From positions 1 to 64,000 of the forward strand of contig DATJOJ010000007.1 of assembly GCA_035507035.1 (NCBI GenBank): a stretch of DNA of 64,000 nucleotides, in the 5' to 3' direction. Under the pieces are notes generated by a model that was given only the letters and a program-made list of their open reading frames with translations, made no database searches and had not been told where the DNA came from. This DNA comes from DATJOJ01 sp035507035. GTDB taxonomy: Bacteria > Acidobacteriota > Terriglobia > Terriglobales > Acidobacteriaceae. Below, piece after piece: positions 41,221 through 49,636 of the stretch (its first letter is position 1; every line of letters starts with the position of its first letter). The position numbers were made by a program, and so were the translations under genes.

Positions 41221-41245
41221 GCAAGCAGAGCGGCTTGGTCGGGCA

Positions 41246-41728
41246 CTATGACGCTGAACCCGACGCGTTGCCGATGTCCAGCGCCACCTTCCAACTGCCG
41301 TCCTTCCGCTTTTTCCAGATGGTTGTGTACTTGCCCCGTTCAACCGTCGGCTTGCCTTCCTTATCCTTGGAGCGAAACTCCCAGGTTCCGTAGGTGTAGC
41401 CCATGTCGCCCGAGACGGATACATCAGCAAAGAGCGGCGTCCATGTCAGCTGATTATTCTTGTCGTTGAGGAAGCCCATCGTCTTGGCGATCGCTTCCTT
41501 CCCCTGCAGGGCATCAGTGTTATTTGGCAGTTCCACGGCATCTTCGGCGTAATAGGACATGTAGCCCTCTGCTCCGCGCTCGCTTGCAGCTTTCATGAAT
41601 TCCGCTTCAAGCTGTCGCAAGGTGTTTGCATCAGCCTTTGTGGTCGATCCTGCATCAGGACGTACGCCAGAGATCGTCGCAATCGCAAACAGCATGACGA
41701 CAACACCAGAAATGACTAACGATTTCAT
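41246..41728 (-). CDS. Secreted SnoaL/DUF4440-like protein
   Basis: From ATG 41728 behind aggaggatctt, the 160-residue protein has a signal peptide (MKSLVISGVVVMLFAIATIS). An NTF2-like cone fold follows: QLEAEFMKAASERGAEGYMS, YYAEDAVELP, then YTYGTWEFRSKDKEGKPTVE and YTTIWKKRKDGSWKVALDIG. The DUF4440 group includes ketosteroid-isomerase relatives and proteins of unknown role. The ligand pocket cannot be predicted. It is probably periplasmic. Confidence 0.82.
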   Translation of the reverse strand: MKSLVISGVVVMLFAIATISGVRPDAGSTTKADANTLRQLEAEFMKAASERGAEGYMSYYAEDAVELPNNTDALQGKEAIAKTMGFLNDKNNQLTWTPLFADVSVSGDMGYTYGTWEFRSKDKEGKPTVERGKYTTIWKKRKDGSWKVALDIGNASGSAS

Positions 41729-41827
41729 AAAGATCCTCCTCGGCAGCCCCATTCTAGCCCGCGCTAAATTCCTATCGCAGTGACTGCGAATCGATGCGCC
41801 ATTCCTGCTACACTAGCGGCTTCGCGC

Positions 41828-42877
41828 ATGAGACTAACGCTCTTATTCACAGTCTTGCTCCTACTATGTGTACCGATCACCGCTCAGACGGCAGATAGTG
41901 GAAACCTCGCCACTCCCCAGGAAACACATCTCCGCAATGTCCGCCAGCTGACCTTCGGCGGCCAGAACGCTGAGGCATATTTTTCTGCCGATGGCAAGAA
42001 GCTCATTTTCCAGTCCTCGCATGGCGATGTGAAATGCGATCAGATGTTCACCATGAACATCGACGGCTCGGACGTGCGTATGATTTCGACAGGCAAGGGC
42101 CGAACCACTTGCGGATACTTCTACCCGAATGGCAACAAGATTCTGTACTCTTCCACTCATCTTGCCGATTCGGCATGTCCTCCACGGCCCGATTTTTCCA
42201 AGGGCTACGTCTGGGCGGTCTATGCGGGATACGATGTCTTCACCGCGAACCCCGACGGCTCGGATCTGAAGCAACTTACGCACACTCCCGGCTACGACGC
42301 TGAGGCTACAATTTCGCAGGATGGCAAGAAGATCGTCTTCACTTCCCTGCGCAATGGCGATCTCGACATCTACACGATGAACGCCAACGGCAAGCACATT
42401 AAGCAGCTCACTCACGAACTCGGATACGACGGCGGCCCGGCTTTCTCGCCCGATGGAAGGTGGATTGTGTATCGCGCCTATCATCCGACTTCCGAGAAAG
42501 AAATTGCGGACTATAAAGAGTTGCTGAAGCAGAATCAAATTCGTCCGACAACGCTCGAGATCTGGCTCATGAGGGCCGATGGCGGCGGGAAACGGCAAAT
42601 CACGCAGCTGAATGCTGCCAGCTTCGCTCCGGCGTTCTTTCCCGACGGCAAGAGAATTATTTTCTCTTCGAATCAAGGCTCGACTGGCGGCATGGGGAAT
42701 TTCGAGCTCTATGCGATCAATCCCGATGGAACCGGCCTGGAGCAAATCACCTACAGCCCCGGCTTCGACGGTTTTCCCATGTTCAGCCTGGATGGCAAGA
42801 AGTTGGTTTGGGCTTCGAATCGCAACGCCAAGGAGCCGCACGAGACAAACATCTTCATCGCCGATTGGGTGCCATAG
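41828..42877 (+). CDS. Exported TolB-like beta-propeller protein
   Basis: From ATG 41828 the 349-residue protein has a signal peptide (MRLTLLFTVLLLLCVPITAQ). At least six PD40/TolB repeats follow, with the recurring pattern AYFSADGKKLIFQSS, ATISQDGKKIVFTS, PAFSPDGRWIVY, PAFFPDGKRIIFSSN and PMFSLDGKKLVWAS. Such propellers bind proteins or peptides in the periplasm. It is not in a tol-pal cluster. Six-Cys content is low, and no peptidase domain follows, unlike in DPP-type proteins. Confidence 0.85.
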   Translation: MRLTLLFTVLLLLCVPITAQTADSGNLATPQETHLRNVRQLTFGGQNAEAYFSADGKKLIFQSSHGDVKCDQMFTMNIDGSDVRMISTGKGRTTCGYFYPNGNKILYSSTHLADSACPPRPDFSKGYVWAVYAGYDVFTANPDGSDLKQLTHTPGYDAEATISQDGKKIVFTSLRNGDLDIYTMNANGKHIKQLTHELGYDGGPAFSPDGRWIVYRAYHPTSEKEIADYKELLKQNQIRPTTLEIWLMRADGGGKRQITQLNAASFAPAFFPDGKRIIFSSNQGSTGGMGNFELYAINPDGTGLEQITYSPGFDGFPMFSLDGKKLVWASNRNAKEPHETNIFIADWVP

Positions 42878-42988
42878 AGATCGCTCAGTTCGGAACATCG
42901 AAGACCAACCCCGCAGTCCTAACCCTTCCGATTGTCCTTTCGATATTCTGGATGCGAGTGCCGAGCCGTATAATCGCCTCGGATTCCC

Positions 42989-44836
42989 ATGCAGCCGTTT
43001 TTGAAAGGCCGGCAGTGGTTAACGGCGATAGGACTTGCAATCCTGGTCCTCGCCGCCGTGATTGCAGCCCTGTTCACTCGCAACGCCAGCGTGCAGGAAG
43101 CCGCCTCCTCGCAACCTCATCGGCAGCCGATCGTAGATGAGCGGCCCTTGCAGACGGCTCAAAGTGTGGCAAAGCTCAGTTCCAGTTGGGACGAACAACG
43201 ACTCGCTAGCCAGGCATTACGCGTAACCGACCACGAAGTCGATTTGGCATTCTCCGACGCGTTGCGCGACGCCACCAATCACCCTCCGCAACCGACGCCG
43301 CAGGCGCAGGCAATGTACGCCCACCTAAGTAAAGCCCAGGCGCAAGCGAAACAGGACCAGGACCGGGTTGATGATTTAAAGAAGAAACTGGCCGCAACCA
43401 AAGGTCCCCAGCAGGATGCCATTCAGCAACAACTGGATCTGGCGCAAGCTCAATTGGAACTCGATCAGGATGAGATCGACGGCGCACGTACCGAACTCAT
43501 TCGCTCCGGAATCGACAGACTCAGCCGGGTGCAGAGGCAATTTAAGCGCCACGAAGATACCGAGCACGCCAGCGACGCGAGCCACGCTTCGAACGGGCCG
43601 ACCGGCACGCTGATCAACTATCAGGCGGATACACTCTGGGGACAGATTCAAGCCTGGCGCCAACTGCGCGCGAAGGCGACTCAACTCCAAAGCGCGATCT
43701 CTGGAGCAGCGGACATCGAAGTTGCCCTTACCCAGGCGCACGGGAGCTTACAGCAACAAATCGCAGCCGACAGCGCTGCAGGGTCGGCGCCGACCCAGGT
43801 GCCCGCTGGAAGTCCCGCACAAACTGGGGTAGCGGGCAGCCCAACAATCCAGTCATTAAAGCTACTCTCGGGTGACCGGAAGACATTCGCGGACTTCGGT
43901 AGGCGAATTCAGGACATGCAGGAAGCGCAAACTGCGTACGCCGGTTGGCTTGGGTTGGTGCAAATGCATCAGCGAGTCGTGGTCCACGGCATGATCGAAT
44001 CGGCCTTCTGGATTCTGCTGATCATTTTGCTGGTTTATCTGGCGGATCGAGCCGTTGACGGCTACTTGACTCATAGAAGCGGCGAATTTTCGCTGGTTCA
44101 TACCCTGCGCGTTGTGATCCGCTTCGCGGTGCAGGCGGTAGGAGTCATCTTCATTCTGTTTGTCGTACTGGGCGTACCGCAGCAAATGCCCACGATTTTA
44201 GGTTTCGCCGGCGCTGGCCTTACCGTAGCTTTGAAAGATTTCATCGTCGCTTTCTTTGGCTGGTTCGTGCTGATGGGGAAAAACGGAATCCGGGTCGGCG
44301 ATTGGGTCGAAATTGACGGCGTCGCAGGCGAAGTGATCGAGATCAACCTGTTGCGCACCGTGCTGCTGGAAACCGGAAACTGGACTACGACCGGCCATCC
44401 CACTGGCCGCAAGGTCAATTTCGTTAACACCTACGCCATCGAGGGTCATTTCTTCAATTTCACTACCAGTGGCCAATGGCTCTGGGATGAGCTGCAATAC
44501 TCTATTCCAGCGGCCCAGGATCCCTATGCTCTTCTCGACGCCATTCAGAAAACCGTTGCCAAGGAAACCGAGGGTAGCGTGCGCGACGCCGAAGAGGAGT
44601 GGGCGCGTGACGCAAAAAGCTATCGGGTTAGGTCTATTTCTGCGGCTCCGGCGGTCAATGTCCATCCCACGCCTTCCGGCATCGACGTGCAAATCCGCTA
44701 CATCACTCGTGCTCACGAACGCCACGCCATGCGCGCCCGTTTGAATCAAGCGCTGGTGCAGGTTCTTCGACCGGGAGCTAAGCTCGAGGAAGACAGCGCG
44801 GTGAGCGCTGGGCAGATGAGTTCGACGACCGACTAG
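42989..44836 (+). CDS. MscS family mechanosensitive channel with periplasmic coiled coil
   Basis: The 615-residue protein has an N-terminal hydrophobic helix (residues 9-28) and a long Gln/Ala-rich coiled-coil region at about residues 100-190 (AHLSKAQAQAKQDQDRVDDL). Transmembrane helices begin near residue 330 (GMIESAFWILLIILLVYLAD). The pore helix and beta domain follow (PTILGFAGAGLTVALKDFIV, then GIRVGDWVEIDGVAGEVIEI). It probably gates in response to membrane tension or osmotic shock. The large N-terminal extension resembles MscK/YbdG-type relatives. It overlaps the end of the convergent downstream gene by 4 bases. Confidence 0.88.
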   Translation: MQPFLKGRQWLTAIGLAILVLAAVIAALFTRNASVQEAASSQPHRQPIVDERPLQTAQSVAKLSSSWDEQRLASQALRVTDHEVDLAFSDALRDATNHPPQPTPQAQAMYAHLSKAQAQAKQDQDRVDDLKKKLAATKGPQQDAIQQQLDLAQAQLELDQDEIDGARTELIRSGIDRLSRVQRQFKRHEDTEHASDASHASNGPTGTLINYQADTLWGQIQAWRQLRAKATQLQSAISGAADIEVALTQAHGSLQQQIAADSAAGSAPTQVPAGSPAQTGVAGSPTIQSLKLLSGDRKTFADFGRRIQDMQEAQTAYAGWLGLVQMHQRVVVHGMIESAFWILLIILLVYLADRAVDGYLTHRSGEFSLVHTLRVVIRFAVQAVGVIFILFVVLGVPQQMPTILGFAGAGLTVALKDFIVAFFGWFVLMGKNGIRVGDWVEIDGVAGEVIEINLLRTVLLETGNWTTTGHPTGRKVNFVNTYAIEGHFFNFTTSGQWLWDELQYSIPAAQDPYALLDAIQKTVAKETEGSVRDAEEEWARDAKSYRVRSISAAPAVNVHPTPSGIDVQIRYITRAHERHAMRARLNQALVQVLRPGAKLEEDSAVSAGQMSSTTD

Positions 44837-45609
44837 TTGCTCGGGTTGTCTACTGCGATGCGTTGCTGCAAGACATTGCTCTTGAGGTCTCGGGGCAGTC
44901 GCGAGTTCTGCAAAATTTCCTTCAACAAAGGCAGCGGAAGCGAACGCGAGAATTCTAGAGCTCGGGACGGCGGAGTATGTTCATTTCGTAGCAATGCGAT
45001 GCGAACCTCCCGCCGCAGCGACCATTTGGGATGATGACAGACCGCGTGAACCAGTTCGGCCGATGACTTCGGTCGTGTCAGTGCGCGGATCACGAGAGTA
45101 TCGGTGAGCCTCCCGTTTTCCAGGGCGGTCCGCATAACTCGCGGCTCCGCGTCTGAGAGAAGCACTCCCGCAATACGCCCTGTAGCCCGTCGTGCCAGCG
45201 AAATCTTCTCACCAGAGGAGATCGCCTCCATTCGCTTGATCAACACTTCTTCTGCAGCGAGTTTTACATCGCCGGGAACAGCCGGAGTGAACCCCACCCG
45301 CATAAGATCGAAGGTGAACAACTGGCGGAGCAACATCATCGATACATAGCGTGGCGCCTTTGGATGACACACTACTGCGAGCCTCACCTTACGGCTCTTA
45401 CAGACCGCGCTGTTCTTGCTCAACTGCTCGAACGTCTCCGCGCTTAGGTCGTTTCGCTTAAGGAATGCCAGAGCCAGATCTTCCGTAAGTGCGGGGTCCG
45501 AGGCCGTGCCTTTCAGCTCATCCGGGAGATTAGAATGAATCGCGTCAGCGAGAGATGAAGCGGAAGCGGCGGCGAGTTCTGCTTCGACGCTCGGTTGGTG
45601 AGTGGACAT
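44833..45609 (-). CDS. Hypothetical helical-repeat protein
   Basis: The 258-residue protein is almost all helical, with repeated two-helix units recalling HEAT-like arrays (DLALAFLKRNDLSAETFEQL, VRLAVVCHPKAPRYVSMMLL, VIRALTRPKSSAELVHAVCH, REVRIALLRNEHTP). There is no signal peptide. Similar proteins occur in Acidobacteriota without known function. It is 35 bases downstream of the BadF-type kinase gene and may share its transcript. A scaffold role is possible, but no partner is indicated. Confidence 0.65.
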   Translation of the reverse strand: MSTHQPSVEAELAAASASSLADAIHSNLPDELKGTASDPALTEDLALAFLKRNDLSAETFEQLSKNSAVCKSRKVRLAVVCHPKAPRYVSMMLLRQLFTFDLMRVGFTPAVPGDVKLAAEEVLIKRMEAISSGEKISLARRATGRIAGVLLSDAEPRVMRTALENGRLTDTLVIRALTRPKSSAELVHAVCHHPKWSLRREVRIALLRNEHTPPSRALEFSRSLPLPLLKEILQNSRLPRDLKSNVLQQRIAVDNPSN

Positions 45610-45644
45610 AGATCGTGCCCGCGTCCCATGCCAGCGTGGTCAAT

Positions 45645-46553
45645 CTATGAATGTGCAGCTCCACGCCGCGCCAGTTCCAGCGCGCCGATGACAGGATCGA
45701 CCACCTCCTGCTTCACGGCGATCTCAGGAAACTGGCGTCGTAGAGCATTGTAGAAAACCTCTCGCACGAGAGCGGAATTACGGAAGACGCCCCCCGACAT
45801 GGCCACTGGTGCTGGCTCTTTGAGGAAAAGCCGAACGAGAACAATTTTCGCAAGGCTTGCTAACTCCGACCCGGCATGGGTTAGAACAGCCTCCGCGGTT
45901 GGATCGCCGGATTCTGCGGCGGCGACCACTGCAGGAAAAAGCGCTGCAAACTCCGGGGACGGAGTCGAATTTGCTGCAAGCACGAGTTGCTCGCGATTGT
46001 TCACTTCCCACGCGCTCGTGAGGCATTCTAACAAGCGGGTGGAACGGCCTTCGTCGTAGGCGCGCATAGCCGCCGCAACAGCGGCGCGACCGATCCAGTG
46101 GCCAGAGCCTTCGTCTGAAATTGCGAACCCCCAGCCGCCAGCGCGAGCTGTCTCACCAGCCGAATTTCGGCCGTAAGCGATCGATCCAGTTCCGGCAATT
46201 ACGATGCCCCCCGGCTCCTCGCCAAAAGCCGATTCCAGCGCGATGACCATATCGCCAACAACTTCAATCTCTCCCGAAATGAGTTCGGAAGCCAGACGCC
46301 GGACTATGGCAGCTGTCTCGGGGCGAGCACCTCCTGCAATGCCGATGCAGGTTCTTTGAATTTGTGCGGGAGAGACATGGGCGTTTTCGCAAGCTTGTCG
46401 TACCACCGTGGTCAGGGCTTCTCTTGCTTGCGCTGCGCCGACACGCACGACATTGCTTGGTCCGGCGCTGCCAGTAGCCAAGACCGATGTCTCATCGCCG
46501 ATCGCCCAGGTTGTCTTGCTCCCTCCGCCATCGATGCCAAGAAAGATACCCAC
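45645..46553 (-). CDS. BadF/BadG/BcrA/BcrD-type sugar kinase (N-acetylglucosamine kinase-like)
   Basis: The 302-residue ASKHA-fold protein has the phosphate-1 loop FLGIDGGGSKTTWAIGDE at the N-terminus and the phosphate-2 and adenosine motifs IVIAGTGSIAYGRN and VAMSGGVFRN. The loop GGWGFAISDEGSGHWIGRAA is diagnostic of the N-acetylglucosamine/N-acetylmuramic acid kinase subgroup. It likely phosphorylates an amino sugar from cell-wall or chitin recycling. It is divergent from a sodium:solute symporter gene 143 bases away, which could import the substrate. Confidence 0.85.
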   Translation of the reverse strand: MGIFLGIDGGGSKTTWAIGDETSVLATGSAGPSNVVRVGAAQAREALTTVVRQACENAHVSPAQIQRTCIGIAGGARPETAAIVRRLASELISGEIEVVGDMVIALESAFGEEPGGIVIAGTGSIAYGRNSAGETARAGGWGFAISDEGSGHWIGRAAVAAAMRAYDEGRSTRLLECLTSAWEVNNREQLVLAANSTPSPEFAALFPAVVAAAESGDPTAEAVLTHAGSELASLAKIVLVRLFLKEPAPVAMSGGVFRNSALVREVFYNALRRQFPEIAVKQEVVDPVIGALELARRGAAHS

Positions 46554-46696
46554 GCCCTACTTTTACCACGCCGAGGTTTCGTTGCCACACCGGCACGACT
46601 CGGTTTCAGCTCAGAGCGCTAACAAGATAGGTACCCGGCTCACTGAAATGATCTCCGCAATACCAAAGCCCGGTAGTCTGAAATGGAAGCTAACCC

Positions 46697-48142
46697 ATGG
46701 CATTGAGCAAGCTGGATCTCGGCATCATCGCGCTTTATCTCGCAGGCATTACTCTGTTTGGCCTGCGGTTTCGCAAGCGACAACGTTCGCTGCGTGATTA
46801 CTTTCTGGCTGATCGCAACATTCCCTGGTGGGCCATTGCTCTGTCGATCGTCGCTGCGGAAACCAGCACGCTGACGATCATCAGCATCCCGGGCTTGGCG
46901 TACGATACGAATCTCACATTTCTTCAAGTGGTTCTCGGATACCTGCTCGGCCGCGTCATCATCTGTTACCTGCTCTTGCCGCATTACTTTCGCGGCGAGC
47001 TGTTCACTGCATACCAATTGATCGAACGCCGCTTCGGGTCGAAGCTGCGGTCCCTGACAGCAGGACTTTTTCTGTTGACCCGTGCGGCGGCGGAAGGAGT
47101 GCGGGTGTACGCAGTTTCTATTGTTGTTGCGATCGCATTGGGAACGGGCGAGGTTGCGTCGATTGCAATTATCACCGTGCTGACGCTTGTTTATACCTTT
47201 GAAGGCGGCCTGGCGGCGGTGATCTGGACGGACGTAGTGCAGACGATTATTTATGTCGGCGGGACAATCGTCGGGCTATTTACGATTCTGCATTTTATTC
47301 CGGGCGGTTGGAGTGCGGTTCAGGCTGCAGCAGAAAACGCCGGCAAGCTTCGCACCTTCGATTTTGCATTTGACTTCTGGAAACCGTATACGTTCTGGGC
47401 GGGGCTGCTGGGAGGGGCGTTTCTGACCACTGCCAGCCATGGCACCGATCAACTAATTGTGCAGAGGCTGCTGGCCGCGCGCAGCCAACGCCAATCTATC
47501 GCCGCGCTACTGGCGAGTGGAGTCGCCATCCTCTTCCAGTTCTCGTTGTTCCTGATTCTGGGAGTGATGCTCTGGGCTTTTTACCGGCAACCGTCGTCGG
47601 ATTTCGGCCGCGCCGACCGGATCTTTCCGACTTTCATAGTCAGCCGCATGCCGCAGGGAATCTCGGGTTTGCTGATTGCGGCCATTCTTGCCGCCGCCAT
47701 GTCGAACTTGAGTGCGGCGCTGAATTCACTGTCTTCCACATCGATCATTGATTTCTATCTTCGCAGGAGGCCGCAAACTGACGAGCGCCAAAAACTGCGG
47801 TTGTCGCGCACTGCGACATTGCTATGGGCGTTCGTCCTGTTTGGCTTGGCTGTACTTTCTCTCCACAAGGTTGGACGAGTGGTCGAAGTCGGGCTTCAGA
47901 TCGCGTCGGTTGCGTACGGTGCATTGCTGGGAGTTTTCCTGTTAGGAGTGTTGACAACGCGTGCAAATCAGCGAGGTGCCATGCTGGGCATGGCGTTCGG
48001 CTTCCTGACCGATCTCTATATCTGGCTGGGAACCCGCGTGCCTTGGACTTGGTATGTAATCATCGGTACGATTGTGACTTTTGTAATTGGTTACGCATCG
48101 AGTATGCTCCTCGCGGACAACCGAATTGATCAAGTCAACTGA
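46697..48142 (+). CDS. Sodium:solute symporter family protein
   Basis: The 481-residue protein has about 13 hydrophobic helices in the SSS arrangement (DLGIIALYLAGITLFGLRF, then DYFLADRNIPWWAIALSIVA, the conserved second helix). It ends with VIIGTIVTFVIGYASSMLLA. Sodium-site residues are expected in AAETSTLTIISIPGLAY and AAAMSNLSAALNSLSSTSI. SSS members carry sugars, amino acids, vitamins or ions with Na+. Because it is divergent from a sugar-kinase gene, sugar import is a reasonable guess. The last 17 bases overlap the next gene. Confidence 0.9.
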   Translation: MALSKLDLGIIALYLAGITLFGLRFRKRQRSLRDYFLADRNIPWWAIALSIVAAETSTLTIISIPGLAYDTNLTFLQVVLGYLLGRVIICYLLLPHYFRGELFTAYQLIERRFGSKLRSLTAGLFLLTRAAAEGVRVYAVSIVVAIALGTGEVASIAIITVLTLVYTFEGGLAAVIWTDVVQTIIYVGGTIVGLFTILHFIPGGWSAVQAAAENAGKLRTFDFAFDFWKPYTFWAGLLGGAFLTTASHGTDQLIVQRLLAARSQRQSIAALLASGVAILFQFSLFLILGVMLWAFYRQPSSDFGRADRIFPTFIVSRMPQGISGLLIAAILAAAMSNLSAALNSLSSTSIIDFYLRRRPQTDERQKLRLSRTATLLWAFVLFGLAVLSLHKVGRVVEVGLQIASVAYGALLGVFLLGVLTTRANQRGAMLGMAFGFLTDLYIWLGTRVPWTWYVIIGTIVTFVIGYASSMLLADNRIDQVN

Positions 48143-49520
48143 AACCACAAATCGTCCCCACCTGTTGCGTGAATTGGGCGTCAGTCAGGCCTGCGCGGTG
48201 GTGGTTGGAACCATTATCGGCAGCGGAATTTTTCTCGTTCCTGCCGAAATGATGCAAGCAGTGGGCTCGGCCAAGCTGGTCTACTTGGTTTGGCTGGTCG
48301 GTGGTCTTCTGTCATTTTTCGGCGCGCTGACTTATGCCGAGTTAGGTGCCATGAAGCCGCTAGCGGGCGGAGAATACGTCTACGTCCGAGATGCATACGG
48401 TCCACTCGCGGGTTTTCTCTACGCCTGGACCTGGTTTCTGATCGCCAAGCCGGCATCGATCGCAACCGTAGCCACCGGCATCGTCAGAATTCTCGGGACG
48501 TTCAGCGTTTTTTCGTTCTTCGGCGACCCCATTGTGAAGCAGCCCCTCGTAATCACTTATGGTCAGATCGTGGCCATCACCGCGGCGGTTCTGATTTCTG
48601 CTTTGAATTACCTCGGCATCAAGAAAGCCGGCGAATTTCAGTTGATATTCACGATCCTGAAAATTGGCATCATTCTGGCGATTGTGTTCATCGGCTTCAG
48701 TTATATTTCCGGTAATTGGGGGAACTTTGGGGGACACTACCCGGCAGCGCAGGGCGGCGTTGCGGGATTTATGGCGGCTCTGGTTGCAGCGCTTTGGGCG
48801 TACGACGGGTGGAACGATCTGACGATGGTTTCGGAAGAAATTCGTCAGCCGGAACGAAACATACCGATTGCGCTGATCGTCGGCGTCGCCGTCGTTGGAG
48901 CGCTCTACATGCTGGTGAACGCCGCGGTGCAATTTGTGCTGCCAAGCGGTGCCATTGCCGCATCGCCCCGGCCGGCTTCGGATGCGATCGGCCTGGTCTG
49001 GGGACCGCTTGGGGCAAGCGTTGTTTCGGCAGCTATGGCGCTGTCAATGTTAGTGACCATGAACGGCACGATCATGAGCGGGGCACGCGTGCCGTTCGCG
49101 GTAGCTCGCGACGGCTACTTTTTTTCGGCACTGGCTGAAGTTCATCCGCGCTTCCATACGCCGTCAGTGGCGATCATTGTTCAGGCGGCGCTGTCGATCA
49201 TTCTTTTGCTGTTCGGGGGCAGTTTTCGTCAGTTTTTCTCGCTGGCGATTTTCGCGGAGTGGCTTTTTTACATGATTGCCGCAAGCACAATTTTCGTTTT
49301 TCGCCGTCGCGACCCGCAAGCCTCGCGGCCGTATCGAGTGTGGGGATATCCCCTTGTGCCAATGTTGTTCGTCCTCGCATCCGCAATGCTGCTTTACTAC
49401 ACCTTCACCGACAATTTGCGGAATTCCGCGCTGGGCTGCCTGGTGATTCTCGCTGGGGTGCCGGTTTTCTACGCATTTGCGCGGCGGCGTGGCGAACATG
49501 CACCCCCACCCCTGGGCTGA
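48126..49520 (+). CDS. APC family amino acid/polyamine permease
   Basis: The protein has about 464 residues and twelve hydrophobic helices, starting with the family pattern ELGVSQACAVVVGTIIGSGI. The conserved first-helix loop is GTIIGSGIF, and WAYDGWNDLTMVSEEIRQPE is the helix 6 region of APC permeases. The nearest family is L-type amino acid exchangers. The start codon is uncertain: TTG 48126 overlaps the symporter's last codons, while an earlier TTG at 48087 has no better ribosome site. It is probably co-transcribed with the symporter. Confidence 0.88.
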   Translation: MIKSTETTNRPHLLRELGVSQACAVVVGTIIGSGIFLVPAEMMQAVGSAKLVYLVWLVGGLLSFFGALTYAELGAMKPLAGGEYVYVRDAYGPLAGFLYAWTWFLIAKPASIATVATGIVRILGTFSVFSFFGDPIVKQPLVITYGQIVAITAAVLISALNYLGIKKAGEFQLIFTILKIGIILAIVFIGFSYISGNWGNFGGHYPAAQGGVAGFMAALVAALWAYDGWNDLTMVSEEIRQPERNIPIALIVGVAVVGALYMLVNAAVQFVLPSGAIAASPRPASDAIGLVWGPLGASVVSAAMALSMLVTMNGTIMSGARVPFAVARDGYFFSALAEVHPRFHTPSVAIIVQAALSIILLLFGGSFRQFFSLAIFAEWLFYMIAASTIFVFRRRDPQASRPYRVWGYPLVPMLFVLASAMLLYYTFTDNLRNSALGCLVILAGVPVFYAFARRRGEHAPPPLG

Positions 49521-49636
49521 ACCAGACAGTACTTTGGTCACTCGGACGCACCGGTCAGCACCGCTGACACCTTGCGGGGGATGGCGCATCGGCACGAAAA
49601 TCATCTATAGCTTCGAGGCCCGTTTCAGAGGACACT

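Noticed and set aside
41196..41393. A 65-residue plus-strand frame starting in the antitoxin gene
   Set aside because: It would be the expected position of a toxin, but the sequence has no PIN, RelE or Fic motif and overlaps the end of the minus-strand DUF4440 gene. I read it as non-coding.
41864..42898. A 344-residue open frame on the minus strand across the TolB-like gene
   Set aside because: The plus-strand frame has repeated PD40 motifs and a signal peptide, while the antisense frame shows no family pattern. High GC at third positions keeps antisense frames open.
43300..43560. A tandem or CRISPR-like repeat in the coiled-coil part of the MscS gene
   Set aside because: The periodicity is at protein level (Gln/Ala heptads). 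There are no identical spaced DNA repeats.
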